From the NCBI GenBank assembly GCA_030746435.1, contig JASLMV010000013.1:1-64000 (forward strand): DNA of 64,000 nt, in the 5' to 3' direction. Under the pieces are notes generated by a model. It did not search any database, was not told the DNA's origin, and saw only the letters and a list, made by a program, of their open reading frames with translations. Shown here piece after piece: positions 45,727 to 54,810 of this stretch. This DNA is from Gammaproteobacteria bacterium (lineage in GTDB: Bacteria; Pseudomonadota; Gammaproteobacteria; Steroidobacterales; GCA-2729495). The translations under genes and the position numbers were made by a program. Positions within the stretch are counted from its first letter, which is position 1; every line of letters begins with the position of its first letter.

Positions 45727-47976
45727 GTGGCTAAACGAGCGCGGGGCAAGTCTGGCGCCCGCAAGCCCTCTTCCGGCGCCAGCCGAAAGAAGAAACAGCC
45801 CTACAAACACCCGGTTCCTGACGCTAACGGCATACTCGAAGTGCTGCAGGACAGGGGCGTGCCGTTGAGCCTGGCGGCGCTGGCCAAGACCTTCGAACTG
45901 CGTGACGAGCAGGATCGCAAAGCTCTGCAGCGCCAGCTTAAAAAAATGCTGGCCGCAGGCCAATTGCTGAAAAACCGCCGTGACGAATACTGCCTGCTGG
46001 CCAAACTGGATGCGCTGACCGGCAAAGTGTCCGGCCATCCCGATGGTTTCGGTTTCCTGGTGCCGGATGACGGCGGCGAAGACATCTACCTGCCGTTCCA
46101 CGAGATGCGGGCTTTGCTGGATGGCGACCGGGTCGCGGTACGTCTTTCGGGCAGGGGGCGGAACGGTCGGCGCAAGGGCGCGGTTGTCGAAATCCTCGAG
46201 CGCGGCAAAACAACGGTGGTGGGTCAATTCCGTCGTGAGCACGGGGTCGCCTATGTTGTCGAGGCAGCCGCACGTTCGCCGCATCATTTCATGGTAGCGC
46301 GCGGCGAGGCCGGTGGTGCCGAGAATGGCCAGATGGTGAAACTCGAAATCATCGAGTACCCGAGTGAGCGGCGCGAGGCACAGGGAAAAGTTATCAGTGT
46401 GCTCGGCGCTCCTGACGATCCCGGCATGCTCACAACCCTGGCGATCGAGAGTTTCGGCCTGCGCACCGGTTGGTCGCGTGCCGTAAACAAGGCCGCAGAC
46501 CAACTCGGCACGTCGGTGCGTGAGTCGCACATCAAAGGCCGTGTCGATCTGCGCGACACACCGCTTGTCACGATCGACGGCGCGGATGCGCGCGATTTCG
46601 ATGATGCGGTCTTTGCCGAACCTTCAGGCGACGGCTGGCGGCTGGTAGTAGCAATCGCCGATGTCTCGCACTACGTGCAGTCCGCTGACGCAATCGATAA
46701 CGAAGCACACAAACGCGGCACCTCGACTTATTTCCCGGACCAGGTGGTACCGATGTTGCCAGAGGCTTTGTCGAACGGCCTTTGCTCGCTGAACCCCAGG
46801 GTCGACCGCCTGTGCCTGGTCTGCGACATGCAACTGACTTCCGGCTGCAAGGTCAGCAAGTCAAAATTCTACAAAGCGGTCATGCGTTCGCACGAGCGCC
46901 TGACTTACTCGGAAGTTGCTGCCGTCATGGAGCAGCGCGATGCGAAAGAGCGCAAACGGCTTGCGCATGTGCTGCCGCAACTCGAAAACCTGTACGAGGT
47001 TTACCGGGGGTTCGCCCGCGCCCGCAAGCGACGTGGCGCACTCGACCTCGAATTACCTGAGGTGCGGATCACCCTGGATGCAGACCATCACATCGAAAGC
47101 GTTGCGCCCCGGCATCGTAATGACGCGCAACGGGTTATAGAAGAATGCATGATTACCGCCAACGTGCAGGCGGCCAAGTTTTTACGCCGCCACCGGCTGG
47201 CAACGCTCTACCGGGTGCACCCGGGCCCGGAAGAAGACCGTTTTGAGGAGCTGCGGCTGATGTTGCAGGAACTAGGATTCAAGGTTGCTGCCGAAGCCCG
47301 GAAGCAGCCGCGTGCGCTTAACAAGATTCTTGCAGCGCTCAGTAACCGGCCGGACTTCCCGATGCTCGCTACGGCAGTGCTCCGGAGCATGTCACAGGCG
47401 GTATATCAACCGGCGAACGAGGGGCACTTCGGGCTGGCGCTCGACGCTTATACACATTTTACCTCGCCGATCCGGCGTTACCCGGACCTGCTGGTGCACC
47501 GGGGGATCACGCACATACTCGATGGCGGCAAGCCGGGCGCATTCGGATACAAACTGCCGGCGATGGAGTTGCTGGGCAAGAATTGCTCGGAACTCGAGCG
47601 GCAGGCGGAGGCAGCCAGCCGGCATGTCGAGTCGCGCTACAAATGCATCTATATAAAAGAGCATGTCGGCAGCGAATTCGATGGCGTCGTCACCGGCGTT
47701 ACGCATTTCGGGCTGTTCATCATGCTCGAGGACCTGTTCGTCGAAGGCCTGGTGCACGTGACCAACCTGTCGAATGACTATTACCATGCCGAGCACGGTG
47801 GCCTGCGCCTGACCGGCGAGCGCAGCGGGGCCAGTTACGGACTGGGCGACCAGCTACGTGTGCGTGTAACACGGGTTGACGTGGAGGAAGCACGCATCGA
47901 CCTGCAACTGGTCGACGCTGAGCCCCCCGCAACGGGCGGTGGCCGTAAGCGTGGTAAAAAATCCCGCCGTCGATAA
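45727..47976 (+). CDS. rnr: Ribonuclease R
   Basis: RNase R is a 3'-5' exoribonuclease that degrades structured RNA and takes part in quality control. The 749-residue protein has a basic N-terminus (AKRARGKSGARKPSSGASRK), cold-shock-type domains, the catalytic RNB domain with the acidic cluster DGADARDFDDAV, and an S1 domain (EFDGVVTGVTHFGLFIML). The basic tail GRKRGKKSRRR is also typical. The start is GTG. It is shorter than E. coli RNase R but complete. Confidence 0.96.
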   Translation: MAKRARGKSGARKPSSGASRKKKQPYKHPVPDANGILEVLQDRGVPLSLAALAKTFELRDEQDRKALQRQLKKMLAAGQLLKNRRDEYCLLAKLDALTGKVSGHPDGFGFLVPDDGGEDIYLPFHEMRALLDGDRVAVRLSGRGRNGRRKGAVVEILERGKTTVVGQFRREHGVAYVVEAAARSPHHFMVARGEAGGAENGQMVKLEIIEYPSERREAQGKVISVLGAPDDPGMLTTLAIESFGLRTGWSRAVNKAADQLGTSVRESHIKGRVDLRDTPLVTIDGADARDFDDAVFAEPSGDGWRLVVAIADVSHYVQSADAIDNEAHKRGTSTYFPDQVVPMLPEALSNGLCSLNPRVDRLCLVCDMQLTSGCKVSKSKFYKAVMRSHERLTYSEVAAVMEQRDAKERKRLAHVLPQLENLYEVYRGFARARKRRGALDLELPEVRITLDADHHIESVAPRHRNDAQRVIEECMITANVQAAKFLRRHRLATLYRVHPGPEEDRFEELRLMLQELGFKVAAEARKQPRALNKILAALSNRPDFPMLATAVLRSMSQAVYQPANEGHFGLALDAYTHFTSPIRRYPDLLVHRGITHILDGGKPGAFGYKLPAMELLGKNCSELERQAEAASRHVESRYKCIYIKEHVGSEFDGVVTGVTHFGLFIMLEDLFVEGLVHVTNLSNDYYHAEHGGLRLTGERSGASYGLGDQLRVRVTRVDVEEARIDLQLVDAEPPATGGGRKRGKKSRRR

Positions 47977-47991
47977 GTGCGTATAAACTTT

Positions 47992-48726
47992 ATGACTGAA
48001 AGAATAATATACGGCATCAATACGGTGCGACAGGCGCTTGGTAAATCGAGTGCGCAGTTGCTGCGAATTTATTTGCAGAACGACTTGGGCCAGAAACGCC
48101 TCGCACGCCTGGCGGATGAAATACGCAGCCAGACAGTCGTCGTCGAAAACAAAAGTGCCGACGAACTCGAACAATTGACCGGTACCGATAAGCACCAGGG
48201 TGTCGCCGCCGCGCTGGTAGCTGACGGACCGCTCGATGACCACGCGGCGCTGGACTTCCTGCGTGACTTAACGGATCCCCTCATACTGGTGCTGGACGGT
48301 GTTGAAGACCCGCGGAATTACGGCGCCTGCCTGCGTACCGCCGACGCAGCCGGCGTGGACCTGGTTGTGGTCGGCCGCAGTCGCGGGGTTGCGATGACGC
48401 CGGTGGTCAGTAAGGTCGCATCGGGTGCGGCCGAGACCCAGGCGGTGGCCCGCGTCGCCAATATCGCTCGCTTTCTGAAGGCGCTGTGTGACCTCAACAT
48501 CTGGATTGTGGGTGCAGACGAGCGGGGCGGTACCGGTCTCTTCGAGGCCAACCTGACCGGCCCGCTGGCCCTCGTTTTGGGCGCTGAAGGCAAAGGGTTA
48601 CGCCGCCTGACCCGCGAGCACTGCGATACCTTAGTTAGTCTGCCTATGCGTGGGGCGGTGGAATCCCTGAATTTGTCAGTCGCTGCGGGTGTTTGCCTGT
48701 ACGAGGCGTTACGCCAACGAATGTGA
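47992..48726 (+). CDS. rlmB: 23S rRNA 2'-O-methyltransferase RlmB (Gm2251)
   Basis: RlmB is a SPOUT-fold enzyme that methylates G2251 of 23S rRNA. The 244-residue protein has an N-terminal substrate domain (IIYGINTVRQAL) and the SpoU motifs LVLDGVEDPRNYGACLRTA, VLGAEGKGLRRL and ESLNLSVAAG, which form the knot and SAM site. A GTG directly after the rnr stop (47977) is in frame, but the ATG at 47992 fits the family. It follows rnr as in E. coli. Confidence 0.95.
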   Translation: MTERIIYGINTVRQALGKSSAQLLRIYLQNDLGQKRLARLADEIRSQTVVVENKSADELEQLTGTDKHQGVAAALVADGPLDDHAALDFLRDLTDPLILVLDGVEDPRNYGACLRTADAAGVDLVVVGRSRGVAMTPVVSKVASGAAETQAVARVANIARFLKALCDLNIWIVGADERGGTGLFEANLTGPLALVLGAEGKGLRRLTREHCDTLVSLPMRGAVESLNLSVAAGVCLYEALRQRM

Positions 48727-48768
48727 AAACCGGTGGCGTTCTTTACCCTGCAGGAGAGCGAAACCGGT

Positions 48769-48822
48769 GGTGTCAGACACCAAATGATCGCTGCGCTAGT
48801 GGTGTCTGATACCAAATAATCG
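48769..48822. repeat. Two REP-like direct repeats
   Basis: Two 22-base copies (48769-48790 and 48801-48822) of GGTGTCWGAYACCAAATRATCG, each with an internal palindrome. The unit resembles REP sequences of gammaproteobacteria. Confidence 0.75.
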
Positions 48823-48837
48823 TGAACCCACCGCACC

Positions 48838-48872
48838 CTGTAGGAGCGGCTTTAGCCGCGAAGCGACTTCCG
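48838..48872. repeat. REP-like palindrome of the Pseudomonas type
   Basis: GTAGGAGCGGCTTTAGCCGC has a GCGGCT/AGCCGC stem and the GTAGGAGCG lead common to REP elements of Pseudomonas and relatives. Confidence 0.65.
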
Positions 48873-49111
48873 TCGAAGACAGAAGTCGGTAAAGTCATGC
48901 TTTACCGACATAAGTTCCTCCTTTTGGCATTCGAGTACTTGCTGCGCGCGTCCTCGAATCCCGGCGTCACTTAAAGCCACTCCTGCAGCAGTTAATTCCT
49001 TGAACCCCTTCATTTTCATAGACATCCAGAGGACCAAGACCTTGCACCGCAGGGCTCCCTCCGGTAGCATTCCCAGCCCTTTTGCGGCCAGCGGGCCGCG
49101 AGGGACTCCTT

Positions 49112-49134
49112 GCCGCACCGGACAGCCGGGTGGC
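49112..49134 (+). promoter_or_regulatory. Hairpin in the rpsF leader, possible S6:S18 site
   Basis: CACCGG pairs with CCGGGTG with one bulged G, 22 bases before the rpsF ATG. In many bacteria the S6:S18 complex binds a hairpin with a CACCG element in this leader and represses the operon. The match is only suggestive. Confidence 0.35.
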
Positions 49135-49155
49135 AGTAACCCGTAAGGAGCGACA

Positions 49156-49656
49156 ATGAGACATTATGAAGTGGTATTCCTGGTCCACCCGGACCAGAGT
49201 GAGCAGGTGCCTGCCATGGTCGAACGTTACCAGGGCATGATCACCTCAAGCGGTGGCCAGGTCCACCGTTTCGAAGACTGGGGCCGCCGTCAGCTGTCCC
49301 ATATCATTAACAAGGTTCACAAGGCCCATTACGTACTCTTAAATATAGAGTGCGATCAGTCGGTGCTCGATGAAATCCTGAACGCATTCAAATTCAACGA
49401 TGCCATCCTGCGTCACCTTGTCATTCGCCGTGATGAAGCGATTACGGAAGCGTCGGCGCTGGCCAAATCCGGTGAATCGGAACCTGATGATCAGGAGCGC
49501 AAGCCCGAACCCGACATCGATGAGCTCGGTACGGATATGCCGGTCGATGAACAGCCTGCCGATGAAATGCCGATTGAAGATAGTGCGAACGATATTCCGG
49601 CAGAAACGGATCCGGCAGAGGGTGAAATCGATCCCGCGCGCGAAGCAACCGGTTAG
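49156..49656 (+). CDS. rpsF: 30S ribosomal protein S6, long acidic tail
   Basis: S6 binds the central domain of 16S rRNA with S18. The first 95 residues are a standard S6 ([24 protein letters not shown]-like [20 protein letters not shown]). Residues about 107-166 form a tail dominated by Asp, Glu and Pro, longer than in E. coli S6. A perfect TAAGGAG lies before the ATG. It heads the rpsF-rpsR-DUF2232-rplI-dnaB-alr group. Confidence 0.95.
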   Translation: MRHYEVVFLVHPDQSEQVPAMVERYQGMITSSGGQVHRFEDWGRRQLSHIINKVHKAHYVLLNIECDQSVLDEILNAFKFNDAILRHLVIRRDEAITEASALAKSGESEPDDQERKPEPDIDELGTDMPVDEQPADEMPIEDSANDIPAETDPAEGEIDPAREATG

Positions 49657-49696
49657 GTTGTATTCACCCCTATATAAAGAATTCAGAGAGTAAAAG

Positions 49697-49921
49697 ATGA
49701 GCAGATTTTTCAGACGTCGCCGGTACTGCCGGTTCACCGCAGAGGGTGTCAAGGAGATCGACTACAAGGACCTCGACACTTTACGCAACTACATAACCGA
49801 AACCGGCAAGATTGTCCCCAGCCGCATTACGGGGACGAAATCGCACTACCAGCGGCAGCTTGCAACCGCGGTAAAGCGCGCCCGGTTCCTCGCGTTGCTG
49901 CCCTACACCGACAAGCACTAG
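49697..49921 (+). CDS. rpsR: 30S ribosomal protein S18
   Basis: S18 is the partner of S6 on the small subunit. The 74 residues include [29 protein letters not shown] and the conserved [11 protein letters not shown] and [12 protein letters not shown], all diagnostic. The single Cys in RRRRYC is usual. It follows rpsF after 40 bases. Confidence 0.97.
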   Translation: MSRFFRRRRYCRFTAEGVKEIDYKDLDTLRNYITETGKIVPSRITGTKSHYQRQLATAVKRARFLALLPYTDKH

Positions 49922-49953
49922 ATGTCGGTACGTCTGGTCTTGTTGCCAGATTA

Positions 49954-50847
49954 ATGGATCAGTTGGGAATCGTGGCCAGGTTTGCAACATGGTTGGCCGC
50001 TAATCGTCTCCGCAGGGTTGTCTTCATCGCTGCATTCTTCCCGATTATCGGCCTGGGGCTGCTGAGCGCGGCGACCGTGGTTATGGATGCCCAACTGCGG
50101 GGGCCTCGCGATACCGCGCAGGATTGCCTGATGGCCCTGGCGATACTGGCGGGGATTGCCCTGCTGACAGGTTCGGATGTGATGTTACTGGGGGTCAGTG
50201 CGGCGCTGAGCTGGTTGCTTTGGTTGCTGCTTGGTAGCCTCGCGGGCCGCGCCGGCTCGCTGACGCTTGCCGTACAGGCGGCAGTGCTGCTGGCGCTCGT
50301 GGGGATGGCCGTGTTTATAGGACTGGTCGATGACCCGGTCGCTTACTGGTCGGAAATGCTGGAGACTGCGTACGCGAACTTTGCCGAGCAGGGTTTCGAC
50401 GTGTCGGGTGAAGTAGACGTTGCTGCCCAGGCGGCGCTGATGAGCGGGGTAGTCGTTGCCGGGAGCCTGACCAGCTCGATTGTTGCCCTGTTGCTGGGCA
50501 GCTCGTGGGCCAGCGCCGTGCAGGGTGGAAGCTACGGCGAGCAGTTTCGATCGCTGCGGCTGGGCTACTTTATTGGCGGACTGGCGGCGCTCGCAGGTCT
50601 GGCCAGCATATTTGGTCTGCAACTGTCGGGGCTGCTGTTGGTATTTGGTGCAGCCTTCATGTTTCAGGGTATGGCGGTTACGGCCTGGTGGAGTCACAGG
50701 CGTAATTGGCCGCGGGGCTGGTGGGTTGGTCTGTGTATACTGCCGGCCCTGCTGGTGGATTTGGCTGTAGTGATAGGCGTCTTGTTTGCCGCCATTGGTT
50801 TTATCGATAACTGGTATGGCCTGCGCCGGTCCTTTGACCGAACTTAG
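49954..50847 (+). CDS. DUF2232-type multi-spanning membrane protein
   Basis: A 297-residue inner-membrane protein with about eight hydrophobic segments and no catalytic motif. In many gammaproteobacteria a protein of the DUF2232 / YybS-like group sits between rpsR and rplI, as here. Its role is unknown; its constant place in a ribosomal-protein operon suggests a housekeeping function. Confidence 0.75.
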   Translation: MDQLGIVARFATWLAANRLRRVVFIAAFFPIIGLGLLSAATVVMDAQLRGPRDTAQDCLMALAILAGIALLTGSDVMLLGVSAALSWLLWLLLGSLAGRAGSLTLAVQAAVLLALVGMAVFIGLVDDPVAYWSEMLETAYANFAEQGFDVSGEVDVAAQAALMSGVVVAGSLTSSIVALLLGSSWASAVQGGSYGEQFRSLRLGYFIGGLAALAGLASIFGLQLSGLLLVFGAAFMFQGMAVTAWWSHRRNWPRGWWVGLCILPALLVDLAVVIGVLFAAIGFIDNWYGLRRSFDRT

Positions 50848-50917
50848 ACCAAGTCTGCATATGGCCATTGTGGTTTAATTGAAGACGCCGGTACCGGCCG
50901 GCAGAAGGAGAACAAGA

Positions 50918-51469
50918 ATGGAAGTGATACTGCTCGAAAAGGTGGAAAACCTGGGCAATATCGGCGATCAGGTTCGCGTGAAATCAGGCTACGGTCGCAA
51001 TTTTTTATTGCCCCAGGGCAAGGCGACGCTTGCCACACCTGAGAACGTCGCTATTTTTGAGGCACGGCGTGCCGAGTTGGAAGCCAAGGAAGCCGGGGAA
51101 ATGGCTGCGGCCCAGGCGCGTGCCGACAAGCTCGAAAACATGGAACTGTCCATCACGGCGAAAGTCGGCGTGGAGGGCAAATTGTTCGGTTCGCTCGGTA
51201 CGATCGATATCGCGGAAGCCTGTAGCGAGGCGGGTGTTGAGGTTCAGCGTAGCGAAGTGCGACTGCCCGATGGCCCGTTAAAATTGGTTGGTCGGCATGA
51301 AGTTGAGATCCATCTCCACAGCGAACTCAATGTCACGATCAAGGTCAATGTAGTAGGTGACGATGCGGATGCCGAACTGATCCAGGAACTGGTTGGCGAA
51401 GAGCAGGAAGAGCAGGCAGACGAAACAACTGACGCCGCTGCGGACAAGCCGTCGGAAGATACTGAATAA
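50918..51469 (+). CDS. rplI: 50S ribosomal protein L9
   Basis: L9 binds 23S rRNA and reaches over the neighbouring ribosome. The 183-residue protein opens with [19 protein letters not shown] and [16 protein letters not shown], then the long connecting helix and the C-terminal domain. About 30 residues of Glu/Asp/Gln-rich tail ([18 protein letters not shown]) follow the usual end. I chose the ATG at 50918 with AGAAGGAG upstream; the frame is open further back. dnaB follows after 10 bases. Confidence 0.96.
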   Translation: MEVILLEKVENLGNIGDQVRVKSGYGRNFLLPQGKATLATPENVAIFEARRAELEAKEAGEMAAAQARADKLENMELSITAKVGVEGKLFGSLGTIDIAEACSEAGVEVQRSEVRLPDGPLKLVGRHEVEIHLHSELNVTIKVNVVGDDADAELIQELVGEEQEEQADETTDAAADKPSEDTE

Positions 51470-51479
51470 GGACATTTTT

Positions 51480-52886
51480 ATGGCGCAACCGGTCAGGCAT
51501 TCGGACCATGGCATGTCTTTAACCGAACAGGTCAACACACCGCCTGCTTCGGTTGAAGCCGAGCAGGCCCTGCTGGGTGGCCTGATGCTCGATAACCATT
51601 CGTGGGACAAGATCGCCGGCCGCGTTTCCGAAAGTGACTTTTACCGTTCCGACCACCGGCTGATTTTCCTTGCCATCAAAAAACTCGCAGAACGCGACAG
51701 TCCGCGTGATGCTGTAACCCTGTCCGAATTTCTCGAAGGCCGTGATGAACTGGCCGATGCTGGTGGCCTCGGTTACCTCGGGGCGCTCGTCAAGGACACG
51801 CCCAGTGCCGCAAATATTGCCGCGTATGCAGATATCGTCAGGGAGCGGGCGCTGTTGCGCGAATTAATCGAGGCAGGCAACGATATTGCGGCCAGTGCAT
51901 TCCGGCCCGAGGGACGCCCCGCCAAGGAAGTGGTGGATGCAGCCGAGCGGCGGGTATTCGAAATTGCCGAGAAGGGCACGCGTGGCAAGCAGGATTTCAA
52001 ATCCCTGAAAGAATTCTGTAAGGACCTCGTAGACGAACTGGACCGTCGCCACAGCGAGGGTAAGGAAATTACCGGGCTTTCGACGGGCTACAAGCGCTTC
52101 GACGAGCTCACCCAGGGGCTGCAGAAGGGCGACCTTGTCATACTCGCCGGCCGGCCATCCATGGGTAAGACTACACTCGCATTGAATATCGCGGAGTATG
52201 CCGCCTTCAATCCCACCGAGCCCGTGCCCGTTGCCGTTTTCAGTATGGAAATGGGCGCGGAACAACTCGCGCTCAGGTTCGTGTCGTCGCTGGGTCAGGT
52301 CAGCCAAGGCCACCTGCGTAATGGTCGCTTTACCGATGCCGACTGGCCGAAGATAACCAGTGCCATTCAGCAGATGTCGGAAGCGCCTCTGTATATTGAC
52401 GATACACCGGCGCTCACTCCCGGTGACGTACGCGCCCGTGCCCGGCGCCTGAAACGCCAGCATGACATCGGGCTGATCGTAATTGACTACCTGCAGCTCA
52501 TGAATTCCGGCGGTGGTACCGAAAATCGAGCGACCGAGATATCGGAAATATCGCGGAACCTTAAAGCGCTGGCCCGAGAGCTGGAAATCCCCGTTATCGT
52601 ACTGTCGCAGTTGAACCGGAGTGTCGAGCAACGCCCGGATAAGCGTCCCGTCATGTCCGATTTGCGCGAGTCGGGCGCAATCGAGCAGGACGCCGACCTC
52701 ATCACCTTCATATACCGCGACGAGGTCTATCATGACGACTCTTCGAAAAAAGGTCAGGCCGATATCATTGTTGCCAAACACCGTAATGGTGAAATCGGCG
52801 ATTTCTCACTGACTTTCCGTGGGCGCTTTTCGCGTTTCGAAAACTATGTGCCCGAATTTGAGTTGCCCCCCGAAGGTGGGTTTTAG
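51480..52886 (+). CDS. dnaB: Replicative DNA helicase DnaB
   Basis: DnaB is the hexameric helicase of the replication fork. The 468-residue protein has the N-terminal collar domain (PPASVEAEQALLGGLMLD), the linker helix, and the RecA-like domain with Walker A GRPSMGKTTLALNIAEY, VFSMEMGAEQL, Walker B LIVIDYLQLM and the DLRESGAIEQDAD arginine-finger block. The frame is open 29 codons upstream, into rplI, but the ATG at 51480 fits. No intein is present. Confidence 0.97.
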   Translation: MAQPVRHSDHGMSLTEQVNTPPASVEAEQALLGGLMLDNHSWDKIAGRVSESDFYRSDHRLIFLAIKKLAERDSPRDAVTLSEFLEGRDELADAGGLGYLGALVKDTPSAANIAAYADIVRERALLRELIEAGNDIAASAFRPEGRPAKEVVDAAERRVFEIAEKGTRGKQDFKSLKEFCKDLVDELDRRHSEGKEITGLSTGYKRFDELTQGLQKGDLVILAGRPSMGKTTLALNIAEYAAFNPTEPVPVAVFSMEMGAEQLALRFVSSLGQVSQGHLRNGRFTDADWPKITSAIQQMSEAPLYIDDTPALTPGDVRARARRLKRQHDIGLIVIDYLQLMNSGGGTENRATEISEISRNLKALARELEIPVIVLSQLNRSVEQRPDKRPVMSDLRESGAIEQDADLITFIYRDEVYHDDSSKKGQADIIVAKHRNGEIGDFSLTFRGRFSRFENYVPEFELPPEGGF

Positions 52887-54037
52887 TGACCGAAACAGCG
52901 GTCGCGATCATCAGGCCGGAGGCCTTAGCCCACAACCTGCAGCGCTTGCGTAGCGCTACAGCGGGCTGCCGCATCATGGCCGTGATCAAGGCAAACGGCT
53001 ATGGCCACGGGCTGGAACGCACAGCAAGGCTGCTCGATGACGTGGATGCACTGGCCGTTGCTCGGGTGTGCGAAGGCATACGCCTGCGCGAAGCGGGGAT
53101 CCGCAAACGTATCGTTGTGCTGGAGGGGTGCAGCGAGGCAGAAGAATTAAGTGCTGCTATTGCGCATCAGTTCGAGATTGTGGTTCACGATCAGTCACAT
53201 TTTGCGCTTCTGGATGCAGCTATCGAGCAGAACATGCTCGACATCTGGATAAAAATCGATACTGGTATGGGGCGCCTGGGTTTTGATCCCGCCGACCTGG
53301 CTGATGTGCGCAAGCGTATCGAAGGTATTTCCTGCGTGCGGCCCTTGCCGCGCGTGATGACCCACCTGGCTTCAGCCGATGATCCGGATAACCCGCTAAC
53401 GCTTGAGCAGGTGCGCCGTTTCGGCGAAGCAATCGGGCGCTTTACCGGCGATATCAGTATCGCGAATTCGGCGGGGGCACTGCTCTGGCCACAGACACTG
53501 GAGCCCTCGTTGTCACTGGACTACAAAGGTGAAAACTGGGTGCGGCCGGGGCTTGCCCTGTTCGGTGCGTCACCGGTAACCGGTAAGAGTGCGCGCGAGA
53601 TGGGGCTTGAGTCCGTCATGAGTTTTGAGTCACGGTTGATTGCAGTAAAAACGGTTAAGCGCGGTACCGGTGTGGGTTACGGTAGTGTGTGGCGCGCGCG
53701 ACGCGACACGGTGGTTGGGGTTGCGGCGGTCGGTTACGGGGATGGTTATCCGCGGCACCTGCAGTCCGGCACACCCGTGCTGGTCAACGACCGCAGGGTC
53801 GCGCTGATCGGCCGCGTATCCATGGATATGATCAATGTCGACCTGACCGATGTCCCCGTTGCCTCGGTCGGTGACCCGGTCGTGCTCTGGGGCCACCATT
53901 TACCGATCGAGGAGATTGCGGCTCGGGCCGGTACAATCCCTTATGAACTCATGTGCGGGCTGAGCCAGCGCGTGGCGCACCGGTTGGAATCTGTCGATTC
54001 AGCAGGTTCGGAAGAACAGTCGCTGGACGTCAGGTAG
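52886..54037 (+). CDS. alr: Alanine racemase
   Basis: Alr makes D-alanine for peptidoglycan, using PLP. The catalytic Lys is in MAVIKANGYGHG (about residue 35), and the catalytic Tyr is in GVGYGSVWRA. The RVSMDMINVDL block and the final CGLSQRV are conserved. The protein has 383 residues, slightly longer than E. coli Alr because of a short tail. Its GTG start overlaps the dnaB stop by one base. The 3' end overlaps the convergent FHA gene by 8 bases. Confidence 0.96.
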   Translation: MTETAVAIIRPEALAHNLQRLRSATAGCRIMAVIKANGYGHGLERTARLLDDVDALAVARVCEGIRLREAGIRKRIVVLEGCSEAEELSAAIAHQFEIVVHDQSHFALLDAAIEQNMLDIWIKIDTGMGRLGFDPADLADVRKRIEGISCVRPLPRVMTHLASADDPDNPLTLEQVRRFGEAIGRFTGDISIANSAGALLWPQTLEPSLSLDYKGENWVRPGLALFGASPVTGKSAREMGLESVMSFESRLIAVKTVKRGTGVGYGSVWRARRDTVVGVAAVGYGDGYPRHLQSGTPVLVNDRRVALIGRVSMDMINVDLTDVPVASVGDPVVLWGHHLPIEEIAARAGTIPYELMCGLSQRVAHRLESVDSAGSEEQSLDVR

Positions 54038-54803
54038 CGAAGAACCCCATTTTGATGCCGATCAGCTCGATGACATCGTTGTCACTGAGCTTCACCGCCT
54101 GTTCGCCGAGTCCGGTGCCATTGACCTTCGGCGGGTCCTCTGGTTTTTTGTTCTCGACGAGGACGATGTAATAGCCTTCGCTGCGCTTGGTGATCGCGAT
54201 GACCTGTACGCCGGGGCTGCCGAGCGTGGTCAGCGCTTTGTTGAGTTCGACCTCACGCCCGGCAAACTTGCCGTTCAGTACCTGCACCTTCGCATTTGGC
54301 ACCGGCCGGTAACCGACCTGGGTGCGGTTGTTCGAGGATGGTGCACGGCTGGTAATGGACGGCGCCTGCGTCGTCTCGCCGGTGTGGACAGCAGCCCCCG
54401 CAGCGGGCGCTTCGGCCGCGGCGGCAGACTCCATCGCAGCCTGCTGCACGGCTTCCTGTGAGCTGTCGATGATCATCGTGCGGGCGAATTCGTCGTCCTG
54501 TTCCTCTTCTTCGGCGACAGTTTCCACAAAGCGGAGCTGGTGGTGCCCGATCGTGACTACGTCACCGTGTTGCAGGGCATGCTTCTTGATCAGCTTGCCG
54601 TTCACGTACGTCCCGTTGGTGCTGCTTAAATCCTCGAGGAAAGAATCGTTGAGAATGTTGATGATCAGTGAGTGGTGACCGCTGACCGCGGGATTATCTA
54701 TACGCACATCGTTATCGGGCAGGCGTCCGATCGTGTAGCGTTCCTTGGTCATGTTGAATTCGGCCAGAACCTGACCCCCAAGGCTTAGTATCAATCGTGC
54801 CAT
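54030..54803 (-). CDS. Double FHA-domain protein
   Basis: A 257-residue cytosolic protein that should bind phosphothreonine. The first FHA domain (about 22-92) has YTIGRLPDNDVRI, SGHHSLI and DLSSTNGTYVNGK. A low-complexity Ala/Glu/Thr linker follows. The C-terminal 85 residues (GREVELNKALTTLGSPGVQV to DNDVIELIGIKMGFF) look like a second, degenerate FHA domain lacking the usual SxxH. It lies 7 bases after the phosphatase gene, in one unit with it and the kinase. Confidence 0.88.
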   Translation of the reverse strand: MARLILSLGGQVLAEFNMTKERYTIGRLPDNDVRIDNPAVSGHHSLIINILNDSFLEDLSSTNGTYVNGKLIKKHALQHGDVVTIGHHQLRFVETVAEEEEQDDEFARTMIIDSSQEAVQQAAMESAAAAEAPAAGAAVHTGETTQAPSITSRAPSSNNRTQVGYRPVPNAKVQVLNGKFAGREVELNKALTTLGSPGVQVIAITKRSEGYYIVLVENKKPEDPPKVNGTGLGEQAVKLSDNDVIELIGIKMGFFAT

Positions 54804-54810
54804 GCGCGAC

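Larger units (their letters stand above)
48727..49155. other. Repeat-rich leader region before rpsF
   Basis: No convincing gene is present. It holds the REP-like repeats listed separately, a 10-bp perfect stem at 48886-48910 and the probable promoter and leader of the rpsF operon. Confidence 0.7.

Noticed and set aside
48852-49118. An 88-codon minus-strand frame before rpsF
   Set aside because: It runs through a REP element, a perfect hairpin and the leader of the ribosomal operon, and has no ribosome-binding site or known family.
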